Shown here: positions 45,633-54,824 of the stretch, in pieces
Layout: every line of letters starts with the position of its first letter
Numbering within the stretch: the first letter of the stretch is position 1
Origin: Marinobacterium nitratireducens
Lineage (GTDB): Bacteria; Pseudomonadota; Gammaproteobacteria; Pseudomonadales; Balneatricaceae
Direction: 5' to 3'
NCBI RefSeq assembly: GCF_014645375.1
Contig: NZ_BMLT01000007.1
Coordinates: forward strand, 248,001 to 312,000
Length of the DNA stretch: 64,000 nucleotides
Translations under genes and position numbers: made by a program
Notes under the pieces: generated by a model
Told to the model about the DNA's origin: nothing
What the model saw: the letters and a program-made list of their open reading frames with translations, nothing else
Databases searched by the model: none

Positions 45633-46805
45633 ATGCTGAACGGCGAAAAGAAAATCGCGCGCCCGCTGCGCTGGGGCATGGTTGGCGGCGGCCGCACCGG
45701 TCAGGTGGGCTACAAGCACCGCACCGGCGCCCTGCGGGACGGTACCTATCAGCTGGTGGCCGGTGCTTTCGACCTTGATGCCGCGCGCGGCCGCGATTTC
45801 GGCACCAATCTCGGTGTCGCCGAGGATCGCTGCTATGCAACCTATCAGGACCTCATCGCCGGCGAGACCGCGCGTGAAGATGGTGTCGAAGTGGTGTCGA
45901 TTGCAACGCCCAACTTCACCCACTTCGAGATCACCAAGGCCTGCCTGCAGGCCGGCCTGCACGTGATCTGCGAAAAGCCGCTATTCTTCACCGTCGCCGA
46001 ATGTGAAGAGGTGGCGAAACTGGCCGAGGACAAGGGCCTGATCGTCGGCGTGACCTACGGCTTCACAGGTCACCCGCTGGTGCACCAGATGGCGGCGATG
46101 GTCAAGAAGGGTCTACTCGGCGACATCCGCATCGTCGACATGCAATACACCCATGGCTTCAACTCCGGCGACGATGTGAATGCCGGCGAAGCCGTGAAAT
46201 GGCGGACCAACCCCGAAACGGCCGGACCGACCTTCGTGCTGGGCGATATCGGCACACACCTCTATTACCTCTCCGAGGTGGTACTGCCGCACATGAAGAT
46301 CGAAAAGCTGCTGTGCGACCGCAAGGCCTTCATTCCGACCCGCGCGCCGCTTGAAGACCACGCCACCGTGCTGACCCACTACGATAACGGCGCCCGCGGC
46401 CGTCTCTGGGTGTCGTCGGTGAATGCCGGCAACATGGGCTCCCAGCGCTACCGTTTCGTCGGCTCCAAGGCCTCCGTCGAGTGGTCCGATGCCCAACCCG
46501 ACCAGCTGATCTACGAAGTGCAGGGCGAACCGAACCGAATTCTGCACCACGGCATGCCCTACCTAGAGGAGGAAAGCCTGGCGGTCGACCGCATGGGAGC
46601 GTTGCACACCGAAGGTCTCGGTGACAGTTGGGCCAACATCTATCTGTGGATCGCCCAGGCCATCGACGCCCGGATGCGTGGCGACGACGCCTTCCTGAAA
46701 ACCCACCATTACCCGGGTATCGAGGCCGGTACCGAAGGCGTGCGCTGGCTCGAGAACTGTGTCCGCTCGGCCGACGCAGACGCGGCATGGGTCGATTACC
46801 AGTAA
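45633..46805 (+). CDS. Gfo/Idh/MocA family oxidoreductase (about 390-residue subtype)
   Basis: 390-residue oxidoreductase, the third member of the subtype at 2352 and 16267. Rossmann motif VGGGRTG, catalytic-Lys motif VICEKPLFF, GDIGTHLYYL with the active-site His, and ISLWIAQAID-like tail. AAGGGG precedes the ATG. It is the first gene of a LacI-controlled unit with a TIM-barrel isomerase, a binding protein and another Gfo/Idh enzyme. The repeated pairing of this subtype with a TIM-barrel enzyme (here and at 2352/3512) suggests an oxidise-then-isomerise route for a sugar or cyclitol. Substrate unknown. Confidence 0.85.
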   Translation: MLNGEKKIARPLRWGMVGGGRTGQVGYKHRTGALRDGTYQLVAGAFDLDAARGRDFGTNLGVAEDRCYATYQDLIAGETAREDGVEVVSIATPNFTHFEITKACLQAGLHVICEKPLFFTVAECEEVAKLAEDKGLIVGVTYGFTGHPLVHQMAAMVKKGLLGDIRIVDMQYTHGFNSGDDVNAGEAVKWRTNPETAGPTFVLGDIGTHLYYLSEVVLPHMKIEKLLCDRKAFIPTRAPLEDHATVLTHYDNGARGRLWVSSVNAGNMGSQRYRFVGSKASVEWSDAQPDQLIYEVQGEPNRILHHGMPYLEEESLAVDRMGALHTEGLGDSWANIYLWIAQAIDARMRGDDAFLKTHHYPGIEAGTEGVRWLENCVRSADADAAWVDYQ

Positions 46806-46835
46806 CAACTCCTGACGAATAAGGAAGCCAAAACA

Positions 46836-47777
46836 ATGAAACTTTCCATCTGCACCGACGTGATGGGCAATCTCTCCTTCACCGAGATGCTCGACAAATG
46901 CGTCGCCCTTGGCGTCGAAGGGATCGAGATGACCGGCGGCGGCTGGTCCTCCGGCCCGCACTTTCGCGCAGACGAACTGCTGGCCGACAAGGCTCAGCTG
47001 AAGAAAAAGCTGAACGAAATCGAAGCTCGCGGCCTCGAGATCGCGGCGCTGAACTGCTCGGCCAACCCGCTCGATCCGGGCGAGATGGGCAAACGCCACC
47101 GCAGGGAGATGGAAGACACCATCCGTCTTGCCGGCGAAATCGGCGTCAAGAAGATCGTCACCATGTCCGGCCTGCCGGAAGCCGCGCCCGGCGACATGGT
47201 GCCCAACTGGCTCGTCTATACCAAGAGCTGGCCCAACGAAATGCCCGAGCGTGACCGCTACCAGTGGGAGGATCGCGCCTTCCCGCTGTGGCACGACCTG
47301 GTGAAACTCGCCAAGGATGTCGGCGTTGAGAAATACGCGCTGGAAAACTTCTCGGCTATGCTGGTCTGGAACCCCGAGACCCTGTTTCGCCTGCGCGACG
47401 AGGTCGGACCTACGGTTGGCATGAACCTGGACCCATCCCACCTGATGTGGATGGGCGCCGAGCCGATCGCCTCGGCACGCGCGCTGGGCGATGCGATCCA
47501 CCACGTCCACGGCAAAGATACCCGTATCGAACGCGGCCTGGCCGACGTCAACGGCCTGCTCGAACTGAAGGACGTCACCGACGTTGCCAACCGCAGCTGG
47601 AACTACGTCGCGGTGGGCGCCGGACGCGATCTGCAGTGGTGGAAGGAGTTCTTCTCCATCGTCCGCATGCAGGGTTACAACGACTGGGTCAGCCTCGAAA
47701 TGGAAGACTTCACCATGTCGACCGAGGCCGGCATCCAGTCGTCGATCGACGCACTGCAGCAGACCATCAGCCGGTAA
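46836..47777 (+). CDS. TIM-barrel sugar phosphate isomerase/epimerase family protein
   Basis: 313-residue AP-endonuclease-2-like TIM barrel. Segments GVEGIEMTGGGWSSGPH, YALENFSAMLVWNPETL, GMNLDPSHLMWMGAEP, AIHHVHGKDTRIE and WVSLEMEDFTMSTEAG give the metal-binding Glu/Asp/His/Glu set of the family. It follows the Gfo/Idh gene by 30 nt with its own AAGGAAG site. It is distinct in sequence from IolE and from the 353-residue protein at 3512. Probably isomerises, epimerises or dehydrates the keto product of the preceding enzyme. Confidence 0.82.
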   Translation: MKLSICTDVMGNLSFTEMLDKCVALGVEGIEMTGGGWSSGPHFRADELLADKAQLKKKLNEIEARGLEIAALNCSANPLDPGEMGKRHRREMEDTIRLAGEIGVKKIVTMSGLPEAAPGDMVPNWLVYTKSWPNEMPERDRYQWEDRAFPLWHDLVKLAKDVGVEKYALENFSAMLVWNPETLFRLRDEVGPTVGMNLDPSHLMWMGAEPIASARALGDAIHHVHGKDTRIERGLADVNGLLELKDVTDVANRSWNYVAVGAGRDLQWWKEFFSIVRMQGYNDWVSLEMEDFTMSTEAGIQSSIDALQQTISR

Positions 47778-47891
47778 AAAAGCGACAAGCGACAAACCCG
47801 TCGGTGCTAGGTACCGGTGCCGGCGGGCCCCGAAAGGTTGTACGAAAATGCACTCAAGTACCGTCAGGTACTCCATCAGGAGAAAAATAAG

Positions 47892-48824
47892 ATGAAAAAA
47901 TTCGCCATTGCCGCCATCAGCGCTTGCCTGATGACAGGCCCCGTTTCGGCCGCAGACATCAATATCGGCGTCGCGATGTCCACCTTCGATGATAATTTCC
48001 TGACCGTGCTTCGGACAGGCATGGAGAAATATGCAGATGAAACCGGCGTTTCCCTGCAGATCGAAGATGGCAAAAACGAGGTCGGCACCCAGCTCAACCA
48101 GATTCAAAACTTCATCGCGTCCGGCGTCGATGTCATCATCGTCAACCCGGTGGATACCGATGCCACCGTCTCGATGAGCGACGACGCCGAGGCTGCCGGA
48201 ATCCCGCTGGTCTACGTCAATCGCCAGCCGATCAATGTCGACATGCTGCCAGACAACCAGGCGTTTATCGCATCGAACGAGGTCGACTCCGGCACACTGC
48301 AGACCAAGGAAGTCTGTCGGATACTCGGCGGCAAAGGCAAGATTCTGGTGCTGATGGGCGCCCTGACCGACCAGGCCGGCATCCAGCGCACCAAGGATAT
48401 CCATGACGTCATCAAAACGCCGGAGTGCTCCGGTATGGAAGTCGTCGCGGAGGAAAGCGGTGAGTGGCAGCGGACCCAGGGTAATAACATCATGACCAAT
48501 TGGCTGTCCTCCGGACTCGAATTCGATGCCGTGATCGCCAACAACGACGAGATGGCGATCGGTGCCATTCAGGCGATGAAAGCCGTCGGCACCGATATGA
48601 GCAAGGTCGTGGTTGCCGGCATCGATGCCACTCAGGACGCGCTGCAGGCGATGAAGGCGGGCGACCTCGACGTCACCGTGTTCCAGGATGCGGCAGGTCA
48701 GGGACGTGGTGCCATCGACGCCGCCGTAAAGCTGGTCAAGGGGGACGACGTAGACCAGAAAGTCTGGGTGCCCTTCAAGTTGGTGACGCCCGACAACATG
48801 GATGAGTACATCAAACTCAACTGA
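47892..48824 (+). CDS. Periplasmic sugar-binding protein, RbsB/IatA-like
   Basis: 310-residue paralogue of the binding protein at 1217-2149, with matching segments (NIGVAMSTFDDNFLTVLR; NNDEMAIGAIQAMKA; GIDATQDALQAMKAGDLDVTV). A signal peptide (MKKFAIAAISACLMTGPVSA) starts at the ATG at 47892, behind AGGAGA; an in-frame start at 47817 is unlikely. No ATPase or permease gene is in the unit, so it probably shares the RbsA/RbsC pair at 18020-20641. The ligand may differ from that of the paralogue. Confidence 0.85.
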   Translation: MKKFAIAAISACLMTGPVSAADINIGVAMSTFDDNFLTVLRTGMEKYADETGVSLQIEDGKNEVGTQLNQIQNFIASGVDVIIVNPVDTDATVSMSDDAEAAGIPLVYVNRQPINVDMLPDNQAFIASNEVDSGTLQTKEVCRILGGKGKILVLMGALTDQAGIQRTKDIHDVIKTPECSGMEVVAEESGEWQRTQGNNIMTNWLSSGLEFDAVIANNDEMAIGAIQAMKAVGTDMSKVVVAGIDATQDALQAMKAGDLDVTVFQDAAGQGRGAIDAAVKLVKGDDVDQKVWVPFKLVTPDNMDEYIKLN

Positions 48825-48846
48825 CGTCCGCCAGAGTGCCGACACA

Positions 48847-48878
48847 GACGCAACCCGAAGCCTATAGCGGGTTGCGTC
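48847..48878 (+). terminator. Stem-loop after the binding-protein gene
   Basis: A perfect 11-bp stem (48847-48857 with 48868-48878, 10-nt loop) in the gap before the next Gfo/Idh gene, without a T-run. It is the kind of structure that protects a binding-protein mRNA while allowing some read-through. Confidence 0.5.
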
Positions 48879-48909
48879 ACCAATATCAGCAGGATCGGGG
48901 AAATCGCAT

Positions 48910-49929
48910 ATGCACGCTAACCCGGATGCCGTCCGCTGGGGCATCATCGGTACCGCCAGTATCGCCCGCGCCAAGATCATCCCGGCGCTCCAGGCCAGCC
49001 CCTGGTGCGAAATCCGGGCTGTCGGATCACGCAGTCAGGACTCTGCCGAGGCCTTTGCGCGTGAATTCGACATCCCAAGGGCCTACGGCTCCTACGAAGC
49101 GGTGCTGGAGGACCCCGAGGTGGAGGCCGTCTATATTCCGCTGCCGAACCACCTGCATATCGATATCGCCCTGGCTGCAGCAGCCCGCGGCAAGCACGTG
49201 CTTTGCGAAAAGCCCGTGGCCCTGACCGCGGGTGAAGCCGAGCGACTGCGCGATATCCCGGATGGCATCCTGGTCGCCGAAGCCTTTATGGTCCGCTATC
49301 ACCCCCAGTGGGAAGCACTGCGTGCGCGGCTGCGCAGTGGTGAGCATGGCGCCGTCTGTGCAGTTCAGGTGGTATTGTCCTGCACGCTGAGCAATCCCGG
49401 AGACTTCCGTTTCAACCCCGACTTCGGTGGCGGCGCGCTCTACGACGTCGGCAGTTACGCGGCTATGACAGCGCGCTTTATCTTCGAAAGCGAGCCGGAA
49501 CGTGTGTTCTGTGCCATGGAGCACGATCCTGCAAACGGTACCGATTATCTCTGCAGCGCCATTCTGGATTTCGGCCGTGGACGCCACGCCTGCTTCACGG
49601 TCGGACTGAAAATGGCGGCCGCTCAGAGGGTCCAGGTAATCTGCGAACAATCGATGCTGGAGCTACCGGCCCCGTACATTGCTACTGCTGGCGCACCCGC
49701 TGAGATCCTCATCGACAGCTGTACCGGACTCGAAAACTCCGCACCGAAACGTAATGCGATGCCGGGTGCTGAGCAATACGAGCGCGAAGTCACGCACTTT
49801 GCCCAGGCTGTGCGCGGCCGACAGCCACTTCCCTTTGGAGCTAAAGATGCCATTCGTCAGATGCGCGTCATCGATGCTCTTTTCGCTTCGGCAATCAGCG
49901 GCACCTGGGAGATGGTTCGGTCCGCCTAG
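48910..49929 (+). CDS. Gfo/Idh/MocA family oxidoreductase (GFOR/xylose-dehydrogenase-like subtype)
   Basis: 339-residue oxidoreductase of a different subgroup from the other eight. The N-terminus RWGIIGTASIARAKIIPAL, the catalytic-Lys motif VLCEKPVALT, the segment VAEAFMVRYHPQW and GALYDVGSYAAMTARF are typical of the glucose-fructose oxidoreductase / D-xylose dehydrogenase / 1,5-anhydrofructose reductase subgroup. It ends the LacI-controlled plus-strand unit and is followed at once by an IS6 remnant. Probably acts on a hexose or pentose derivative; substrate unknown. Confidence 0.83.
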   Translation: MHANPDAVRWGIIGTASIARAKIIPALQASPWCEIRAVGSRSQDSAEAFAREFDIPRAYGSYEAVLEDPEVEAVYIPLPNHLHIDIALAAAARGKHVLCEKPVALTAGEAERLRDIPDGILVAEAFMVRYHPQWEALRARLRSGEHGAVCAVQVVLSCTLSNPGDFRFNPDFGGGALYDVGSYAAMTARFIFESEPERVFCAMEHDPANGTDYLCSAILDFGRGRHACFTVGLKMAAAQRVQVICEQSMLELPAPYIATAGAPAEILIDSCTGLENSAPKRNAMPGAEQYEREVTHFAQAVRGRQPLPFGAKDAIRQMRVIDALFASAISGTWEMVRSA

Positions 49930-49944
49930 TGTACTGAGTCTAAC

Positions 49945-50324
49945 GGCTCTGTTGCAAAAACTGGCAACGGTTTAAAGGCGGGCCGAGTCGCGCTGATCAA
50001 GCCGCCCATTTCTTGATGGCGTTCTTATGATATTCGAGCGTTTCCGTCAGCATGTCCGGCCCGATGCCAAACGGAACGCGCTCGATAAGACGTACTTCCC
50101 CCATGCCCCCCGGCTGGACTTGAAAGGCAGCCGCTTGTCGCTTTTTTAGCGCTCGCATGACCTCAAAACCCTTGATCGTCGCATAGGCGGTTTTCATGGA
50201 TTTGAAGCCGAGCGTCGGCTTGATCAGCCGTTTGAGCTTTCCATGGTCGACCTCGATGACATGGTTGAGATATTTGACCTGCCTGTGCACGGTCTTCGGC
50301 GGACCCGTCCGGACGCATCCCGGG
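49945..50324. mobile_element. IS6-family remnant (transposase 3' part and one end)
   Basis: The terminal repeat GGCTCTGTTGCAAA (49945-49958) is the IS6-family end. Inside, on the minus strand, is the C-terminal part of an IS6 transposase (HRQVKYLNHVIEVDHGKLK, IKPTLGFKSMKTAYATIKGF) ending at 49997. The rest of the element is missing and the remnant runs into the 3' end of the second iolG-like gene; the exact junction near 50325 is not certain. Confidence 0.82.
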
Positions 50325-51368
50325 TCAGTGCATAGCGATTTGATCACGAACCGGCATCCAGTCCGGATAAATAGCGACCGGCTGACCGCTTTCCAGTGAC
50401 AGCTGTGCGGCTTCCGCCAGGCGCTGGGCTTCCAACCCCTCCTCGATGCCCGCAAGCGGCTTGGTGCCATTGCGGAGCATCCCGATGAACGCCGCCATCT
50501 CGAGTCTATAGGCTTCGGCAAAACGCTCGATGAAATAGTTTTCGGGCGGTGCCGCGGTGAAGCCCTTGGCGTCGGCCACGGTCACGCTATGCTGCGGGCT
50601 GTTGCCGACGCTGAGCACCTCCCGGCTGCAAACCGCCTCGAGACGCTGGTCGTAACCGAAAGCTGCTCGGCGACAGTTGTTCATCTGAACGAAACGACCC
50701 GATACCGACTTCAGCGTGATCATCGCGGTATCGATATCACCGGCTTCGCCAATCGCCGGATCGATCAGACAACCGCCCACCGCGTAGACGGTGGCGATTT
50801 CCTCCCCGAGCAGAAAGCGCGCCATGTCGAAGTCGTGTATAGCCTGATCACGGAACAGGCCACCGGAACGCTTCACGTACTCGACCGGCGGCGGCGACGG
50901 ATCCCGCGTCGTCATGATGATCTGCTCCAAATTGCCGGATGCTCCCTGGGCGATGCGCTCGCGCACCAGGCGGAAATTGGGATCGTAGCGGCGCTGGAAC
51001 CCCAGCATGCAGGGAATCCCGCTTTCCCGGATCATCGACGCAACGCGCACCACCTGCGCGAACTCCAGGCTCACCGGCTTTTCACAGAAGACCGCCTTGC
51101 CCGCCCGCGCTGCCTGCAGCAGCAGGTCGGTATGGGTGTCAGTGCTGCTGGCGACGATAACGCCGTCGACATCCGGATCGGAGAACACCGTCCCGGCATC
51201 GACAATGGCGGCACCGCTGTGCAGGGCGATCGCGCGACGTGCTTCCGACTCTATCGGATCGACCAGGTACTTGACTGCCACGCCAGGCTGGGCAGCAGCG
51301 TTTCGCGCGTGCACCGCACCGATACGCCCGGTGCCGAAGACCGCCAGTGTCAATTGCTTGTGGTTCAT
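50325..51368 (-). CDS. Second IolG-type inositol 2-dehydrogenase
   Basis: 347-residue paralogue of iolG. Rossmann motif GTGRIG at about residues 12-17, catalytic-Lys motif FCEKPVSL, LGFQRRYDPNF and GGLFRDQAIHDFDMARFLLGEE with the Asp/His pair. It overlaps the upstream Gfo/Idh gene by 4 nt (ATGA). The last about 15 residues (YPDWMPVRDQIAMH) do not resemble a normal IolG tail and end at the IS6 remnant, so the C-terminus may have been replaced by element sequence. It may oxidise a different inositol isomer. Confidence 0.83.
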   Translation of the reverse strand: MNHKQLTLAVFGTGRIGAVHARNAAAQPGVAVKYLVDPIESEARRAIALHSGAAIVDAGTVFSDPDVDGVIVASSTDTHTDLLLQAARAGKAVFCEKPVSLEFAQVVRVASMIRESGIPCMLGFQRRYDPNFRLVRERIAQGASGNLEQIIMTTRDPSPPPVEYVKRSGGLFRDQAIHDFDMARFLLGEEIATVYAVGGCLIDPAIGEAGDIDTAMITLKSVSGRFVQMNNCRRAAFGYDQRLEAVCSREVLSVGNSPQHSVTVADAKGFTAAPPENYFIERFAEAYRLEMAAFIGMLRNGTKPLAGIEEGLEAQRLAEAAQLSLESGQPVAIYPDWMPVRDQIAMH

Positions 51369-52498
51369 TCGCTTTCCCCCACTTTCACCCAGCGACGCTC
51401 GCGCTGCGACCGCCCAACAGCATCGACCACCTCTGCCGTATGCACCGCATCGCGGAACCGGGGCCAGAGCGGCCGCTCACCGCAGATCCCTTCCACCAGA
51501 TCACGCATCTCCACCATGATCATGTCGTTGTAGCCGAATCCGTGACCGGTACCGATACAGAAATGTCCGTAGTCAGGATGCTCGGGGCCGATCAAGATGG
51601 TCCTGAACCCCTGCAGATGGGGCGGATCGTCGGCGCGGTAGTACTTGAGCTCGGCCAGGCGCTCCTGGTCGAACAGGAGCGTGCCGCGGGTGCCGACGAT
51701 TTCGTAGGTCAGGCCCATTTTGCGTCCCGCCGCAATGCGGCTGGCTTCGATCGAGCCCATCACACCGCTCTCGAACCTGAGCAGGAACTGGGTCTGATCG
51801 TCGTTTTCCACCGCCTCGAGCACGCCTGCGGTATTGGGACGCTGCGCATGAATGATCTGGCTCTCGCCGATGACCTCCGCCACTGGTCCGCACAGGAAGT
51901 GCGCGGCATTGATGATATGGGACGCGAGATCCCCTAGCGCCCCCGCCTCGCTGGCAAACGCCTTCCTCAAACGCCAGCTCATCGGCAGACCGGGATCCAT
52001 CAGGAAATCTTCGTTGTGGGTACCGCGAAAATGCACGATCTCGCCGATCTCGCCGGCTTCGATCAGTTGCCGGGCTAGCGCCGTAGCCGGATTCTTGATG
52101 TAGTTGTAACCCACCAAGGTACAGACGCCTGCTCTGTCAGCCGCATCGGCCATCTCGGCGCACTCGGCACTGGACAACGCCAGCGGCTTTTCGCAGATCA
52201 CGTGCTTGCCAGCAGCGATAGCGGCCAGCGCCATTTCCCGGTGCATGTAGGTCGGCGAACAGATTGCCACCACGTCAATCGCAGGGTCTTCGACCAGTTC
52301 GCGCCAGTTACCGGTGGAGCGGCGAAATCCTAATTCCCGAGCCTGCTCCGCGGCGCGCCCTGCACTGGTCGTCGCCAGCATGTCGCAGATGGGCTCGGCC
52401 GGCAGCCGGAACACCGTCGGCAGGGCCCGCAGTGCAATAGCGTATGCCTTACCCATATAGCCGCTGCCGATCACGCCGAAGTTGAGTTGTCGTGCCAT
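51365..52498 (-). CDS. Gfo/Idh/MocA family oxidoreductase (GTGFMG subtype)
   Basis: 377-residue oxidoreductase in the group of the genes at 9705 and 52529. Rossmann motif GSGYMG, catalytic-Lys motif VICEKPLAL, GYNYIKNPATALARQLI, LGDLASHIINAAHF and the tail GHGFGYNDMIMVEM are visible. The ATG at 52498 is preferred to a GTG two codons upstream because GAGGAG lies 5 to 6 nt before it. It is coupled to the second IolG by a 4-nt overlap. Substrate unknown. Confidence 0.83.
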   Translation of the reverse strand: MARQLNFGVIGSGYMGKAYAIALRALPTVFRLPAEPICDMLATTSAGRAAEQARELGFRRSTGNWRELVEDPAIDVVAICSPTYMHREMALAAIAAGKHVICEKPLALSSAECAEMADAADRAGVCTLVGYNYIKNPATALARQLIEAGEIGEIVHFRGTHNEDFLMDPGLPMSWRLRKAFASEAGALGDLASHIINAAHFLCGPVAEVIGESQIIHAQRPNTAGVLEAVENDDQTQFLLRFESGVMGSIEASRIAAGRKMGLTYEIVGTRGTLLFDQERLAELKYYRADDPPHLQGFRTILIGPEHPDYGHFCIGTGHGFGYNDMIMVEMRDLVEGICGERPLWPRFRDAVHTAEVVDAVGRSQRERRWVKVGESE

Positions 52499-52528
52499 GT
52501 TCACTCCTCGTTGTTCTTGTACCGGGTG

Positions 52529-53701
52529 TCAGGCCACGCCGACCCAGCCATCGCGTTCGAGGGATCGCTCGATGGCATCGATGATGCGCTCATTCTGGAG
52601 GCCGAAGGCGAAATCCGGGAAACAATCCGCAGCGCCGCTAATGCCCATCACCAGGTCGTGGACCTCGATCACCTTGATGTCGAAATAACCAAGTCCGCCG
52701 CCGCCGAAGTCGAAACCGAAGAACGCCGAATACTGCGGTACCTGGGACCCGGCATAAAGCGTCTTGAATCCGCGATCACGCTTGGCGTCGGTAAAACGAA
52801 ACAGCTGCAACTCGTTGAAGCGCTCGCCGTCATTGATGATCGTGCCCTCGGTACCGGTAATCTCCCAACTGATACCGAAGATCTTGCCGGCGGCAACGCG
52901 GGACGATTCGATCACGCCACCGGCACCGGAGCCGAAGCGCACCAGGCACTGCAGTTGATCCTCGTTTTCGACCTCGCGGTATTCGGCGCTCGCGGTGTCA
53001 ACCTTGCTGCCGTATCCGGACCCGCTACTGGGTACCGGACGCTTCGGGAACAGGGTCTGGGCATTGGCGCACACCCGGTCGAAGTCCCCCATCAGAAACT
53101 GCGCCACGCTGATGACGTGTGAACCGAGATCGCCGAGGGAGCCGGAACCCGCCTTCTGGCGGGAGCAGCGCCACGACCAGGGCAGATCCGGATCGCAGAA
53201 AAATCCCTGATCGAAAGTACCGCGGAAGCGGATCGGTTCGCCGATTTCGCCACGCTCGATCAGCTGTCGGGCGAGCATGGCCGCCGGCGTCTTGATGTTG
53301 TTGAACGCAACGAAGGTCTTGACCCCCTTCGCCTGCGCCGCCGCGGTCATTGTTTCGGCCTCCTCCAATGACACCGCCAGCGGCTTCTCACAGTAGACGT
53401 GCTTGCCGGCACCGATCGCGGCCATAGCCATCTCGAAGTGCAGGCTGTTGGGTGTGGTGATATCGACCACGTCGACTTCGGGGTCCTCGATCAGGGCACG
53501 CCAGTCACCGTAGGCGCGGGCCGCACCGAAACGGGCTGCGGCCTTTTCGGCCAGCGCCTGACCGGCATCCGCGACGGCGTGCAGCACCGGGGTCGCTGGC
53601 AGGTTGGTATATAACATGGCGGCCCGGCGGTAGGCATCGGCGTGAGCCTGTCCCATGAAACCGGAGCCAATCAGGCCGATTTTTATTGTCGCGTCTGTCA
53701 T
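52529..53701 (-). CDS. Gfo/Idh/MocA family oxidoreductase (GTGFMG subtype)
   Basis: 390-residue oxidoreductase with Rossmann motif GSGFMG at about residues 11-16, catalytic-Lys motif VYCEKPLAV, FNNIKTPAAMLARQLIERGEIG and LGDLGSHVISVAQF. The C-terminal FGGGGLGYFDIKVIEVHDLV matches the GTGFMG group. It carries a small insertion around residues 235-250 (SGSGYGSKVDTAS) not seen in its two relatives here. Second gene of the AraC-controlled minus-strand operon, 30 bp from the next one. Substrate unknown. Confidence 0.83.
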   Translation of the reverse strand: MTDATIKIGLIGSGFMGQAHADAYRRAAMLYTNLPATPVLHAVADAGQALAEKAAARFGAARAYGDWRALIEDPEVDVVDITTPNSLHFEMAMAAIGAGKHVYCEKPLAVSLEEAETMTAAAQAKGVKTFVAFNNIKTPAAMLARQLIERGEIGEPIRFRGTFDQGFFCDPDLPWSWRCSRQKAGSGSLGDLGSHVISVAQFLMGDFDRVCANAQTLFPKRPVPSSGSGYGSKVDTASAEYREVENEDQLQCLVRFGSGAGGVIESSRVAAGKIFGISWEITGTEGTIINDGERFNELQLFRFTDAKRDRGFKTLYAGSQVPQYSAFFGFDFGGGGLGYFDIKVIEVHDLVMGISGAADCFPDFAFGLQNERIIDAIERSLERDGWVGVA

Positions 53702-53783
53702 CGAGGGTTTCCTGTCGGTTGTCAGCGATATCGCAGGCGACAGCGGCGCCGATTAAATGACGCTACTGCCGGAGCGGTTGGTT

Positions 53784-54701
53784 TCAGCGGGTGATGGCGT
53801 AGCCGGCGGTGCGGGCGGTACGTTCCAGGTAGTCATATCCCATGCGCGCATACTGAAGCGGGTTCGCGACCTCCGGATCCTGTTCGGCCTCGACCACCAG
53901 CCAGCCCTGGTAACCCAGCGCTTTCAAACCGGACAACAACGTCGGGTAGTCGATGCAGCCATCACCGGGCACGGTGTATAGGCCTTCCAGCACAGCCTCC
54001 ATGAACCCGAGGTCTTTCACCCTGGCCTTTTCCAGTTCCGGCGCCCGGACATCCTTGCAGTGCACATGACAGACGCGCGCGCCATGCCTGCGCAGAACCT
54101 CGATCGGATCGATCCCGCCGGAGAGGCAGTGCCCGGTATCGAGCAGAAGGCCGACACTGGGGCCAGCCAGCGCCATCAGCCGGTCGATGTCGTCACCACT
54201 TTCGATGATGGTACCGATATGGTGATGGATACCCAGCCGGATTCCGTATTCGGCGAGGCAACGGTCGGCAAACTCGGTCAGTCGTGCTGCATACGCCTGC
54301 ATGCCGGTATCGTCGATCAGTGGGCGAGTCGACATCGGCCGGCAGATTTCCATAAAGCTTTCGTTCCAGGTTTCGGCGTAGACCAGCACCTTGCAGCCCT
54401 GGCTCGCCAACAGTTGCAGATGCGGGCCCGCCAGCCGCCACTCTTCGTCGGCGCTGCGCGCGACCAGGTTGCCGCTGTACCAGCCCGAGATCAACTGCAG
54501 GCCGTGGCCCTCCAGCACCTGGCTAAGCGTCTCGGCTTCACGTGGAAACTTGCCCCCCATTTCGATGCCGCTGTAGCCGACCTGCGCGGCTTCACTCAGA
54601 CAGGTTTCCAGCGGGGTATCGCCCCCCAGCTCCGGCATGGCGTCATTGCTCCAGCCGATCGGGTTAATGCCAATCCTGATGGTTGCAGGGGAATAGAACA
54701 T
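53784..54701 (-). CDS. IolE-like inosose dehydratase/isomerase paralogue
   Basis: 305-residue TIM-barrel protein clearly related to IolE: GINPIGWSNDAMPELGG at the start, IHHHIGTIIESGDDID, LLLDTGHCLSGGIDP, VCHVHCKDVRAPE, YTVPGDGCIDYPTLL and WLVVEAEQDPEVANP. The ATG at 54701 follows CGGAG; the frame is open for 122 codons upstream but runs antisense through the regulator. It is the first gene of a unit with three Gfo/Idh enzymes, and the unit faces the AraC gene at 54825. Probably a dehydratase for a keto-inositol made by one of those enzymes. Confidence 0.86.
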   Translation of the reverse strand: MFYSPATIRIGINPIGWSNDAMPELGGDTPLETCLSEAAQVGYSGIEMGGKFPREAETLSQVLEGHGLQLISGWYSGNLVARSADEEWRLAGPHLQLLASQGCKVLVYAETWNESFMEICRPMSTRPLIDDTGMQAYAARLTEFADRCLAEYGIRLGIHHHIGTIIESGDDIDRLMALAGPSVGLLLDTGHCLSGGIDPIEVLRRHGARVCHVHCKDVRAPELEKARVKDLGFMEAVLEGLYTVPGDGCIDYPTLLSGLKALGYQGWLVVEAEQDPEVANPLQYARMGYDYLERTARTAGYAITR

Positions 54702-54824
54702 AGCGACTCCGTTATTGACTGAAATTATTATTGGAGAATTCGGGAAGCACCGGTCGCTGAGACAGAAAGACCTTGCATACCCCGTAATGAAGTAGAAAAT
54801 TACAGCAGCTTCACAGCACGGTAC

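Noticed and set aside
46563-48980. A long minus-strand open frame of about 800 codons
   Set aside because: It lies antisense to the TIM-barrel isomerase and binding-protein genes, which have clear family motifs and ribosome sites on the plus strand.
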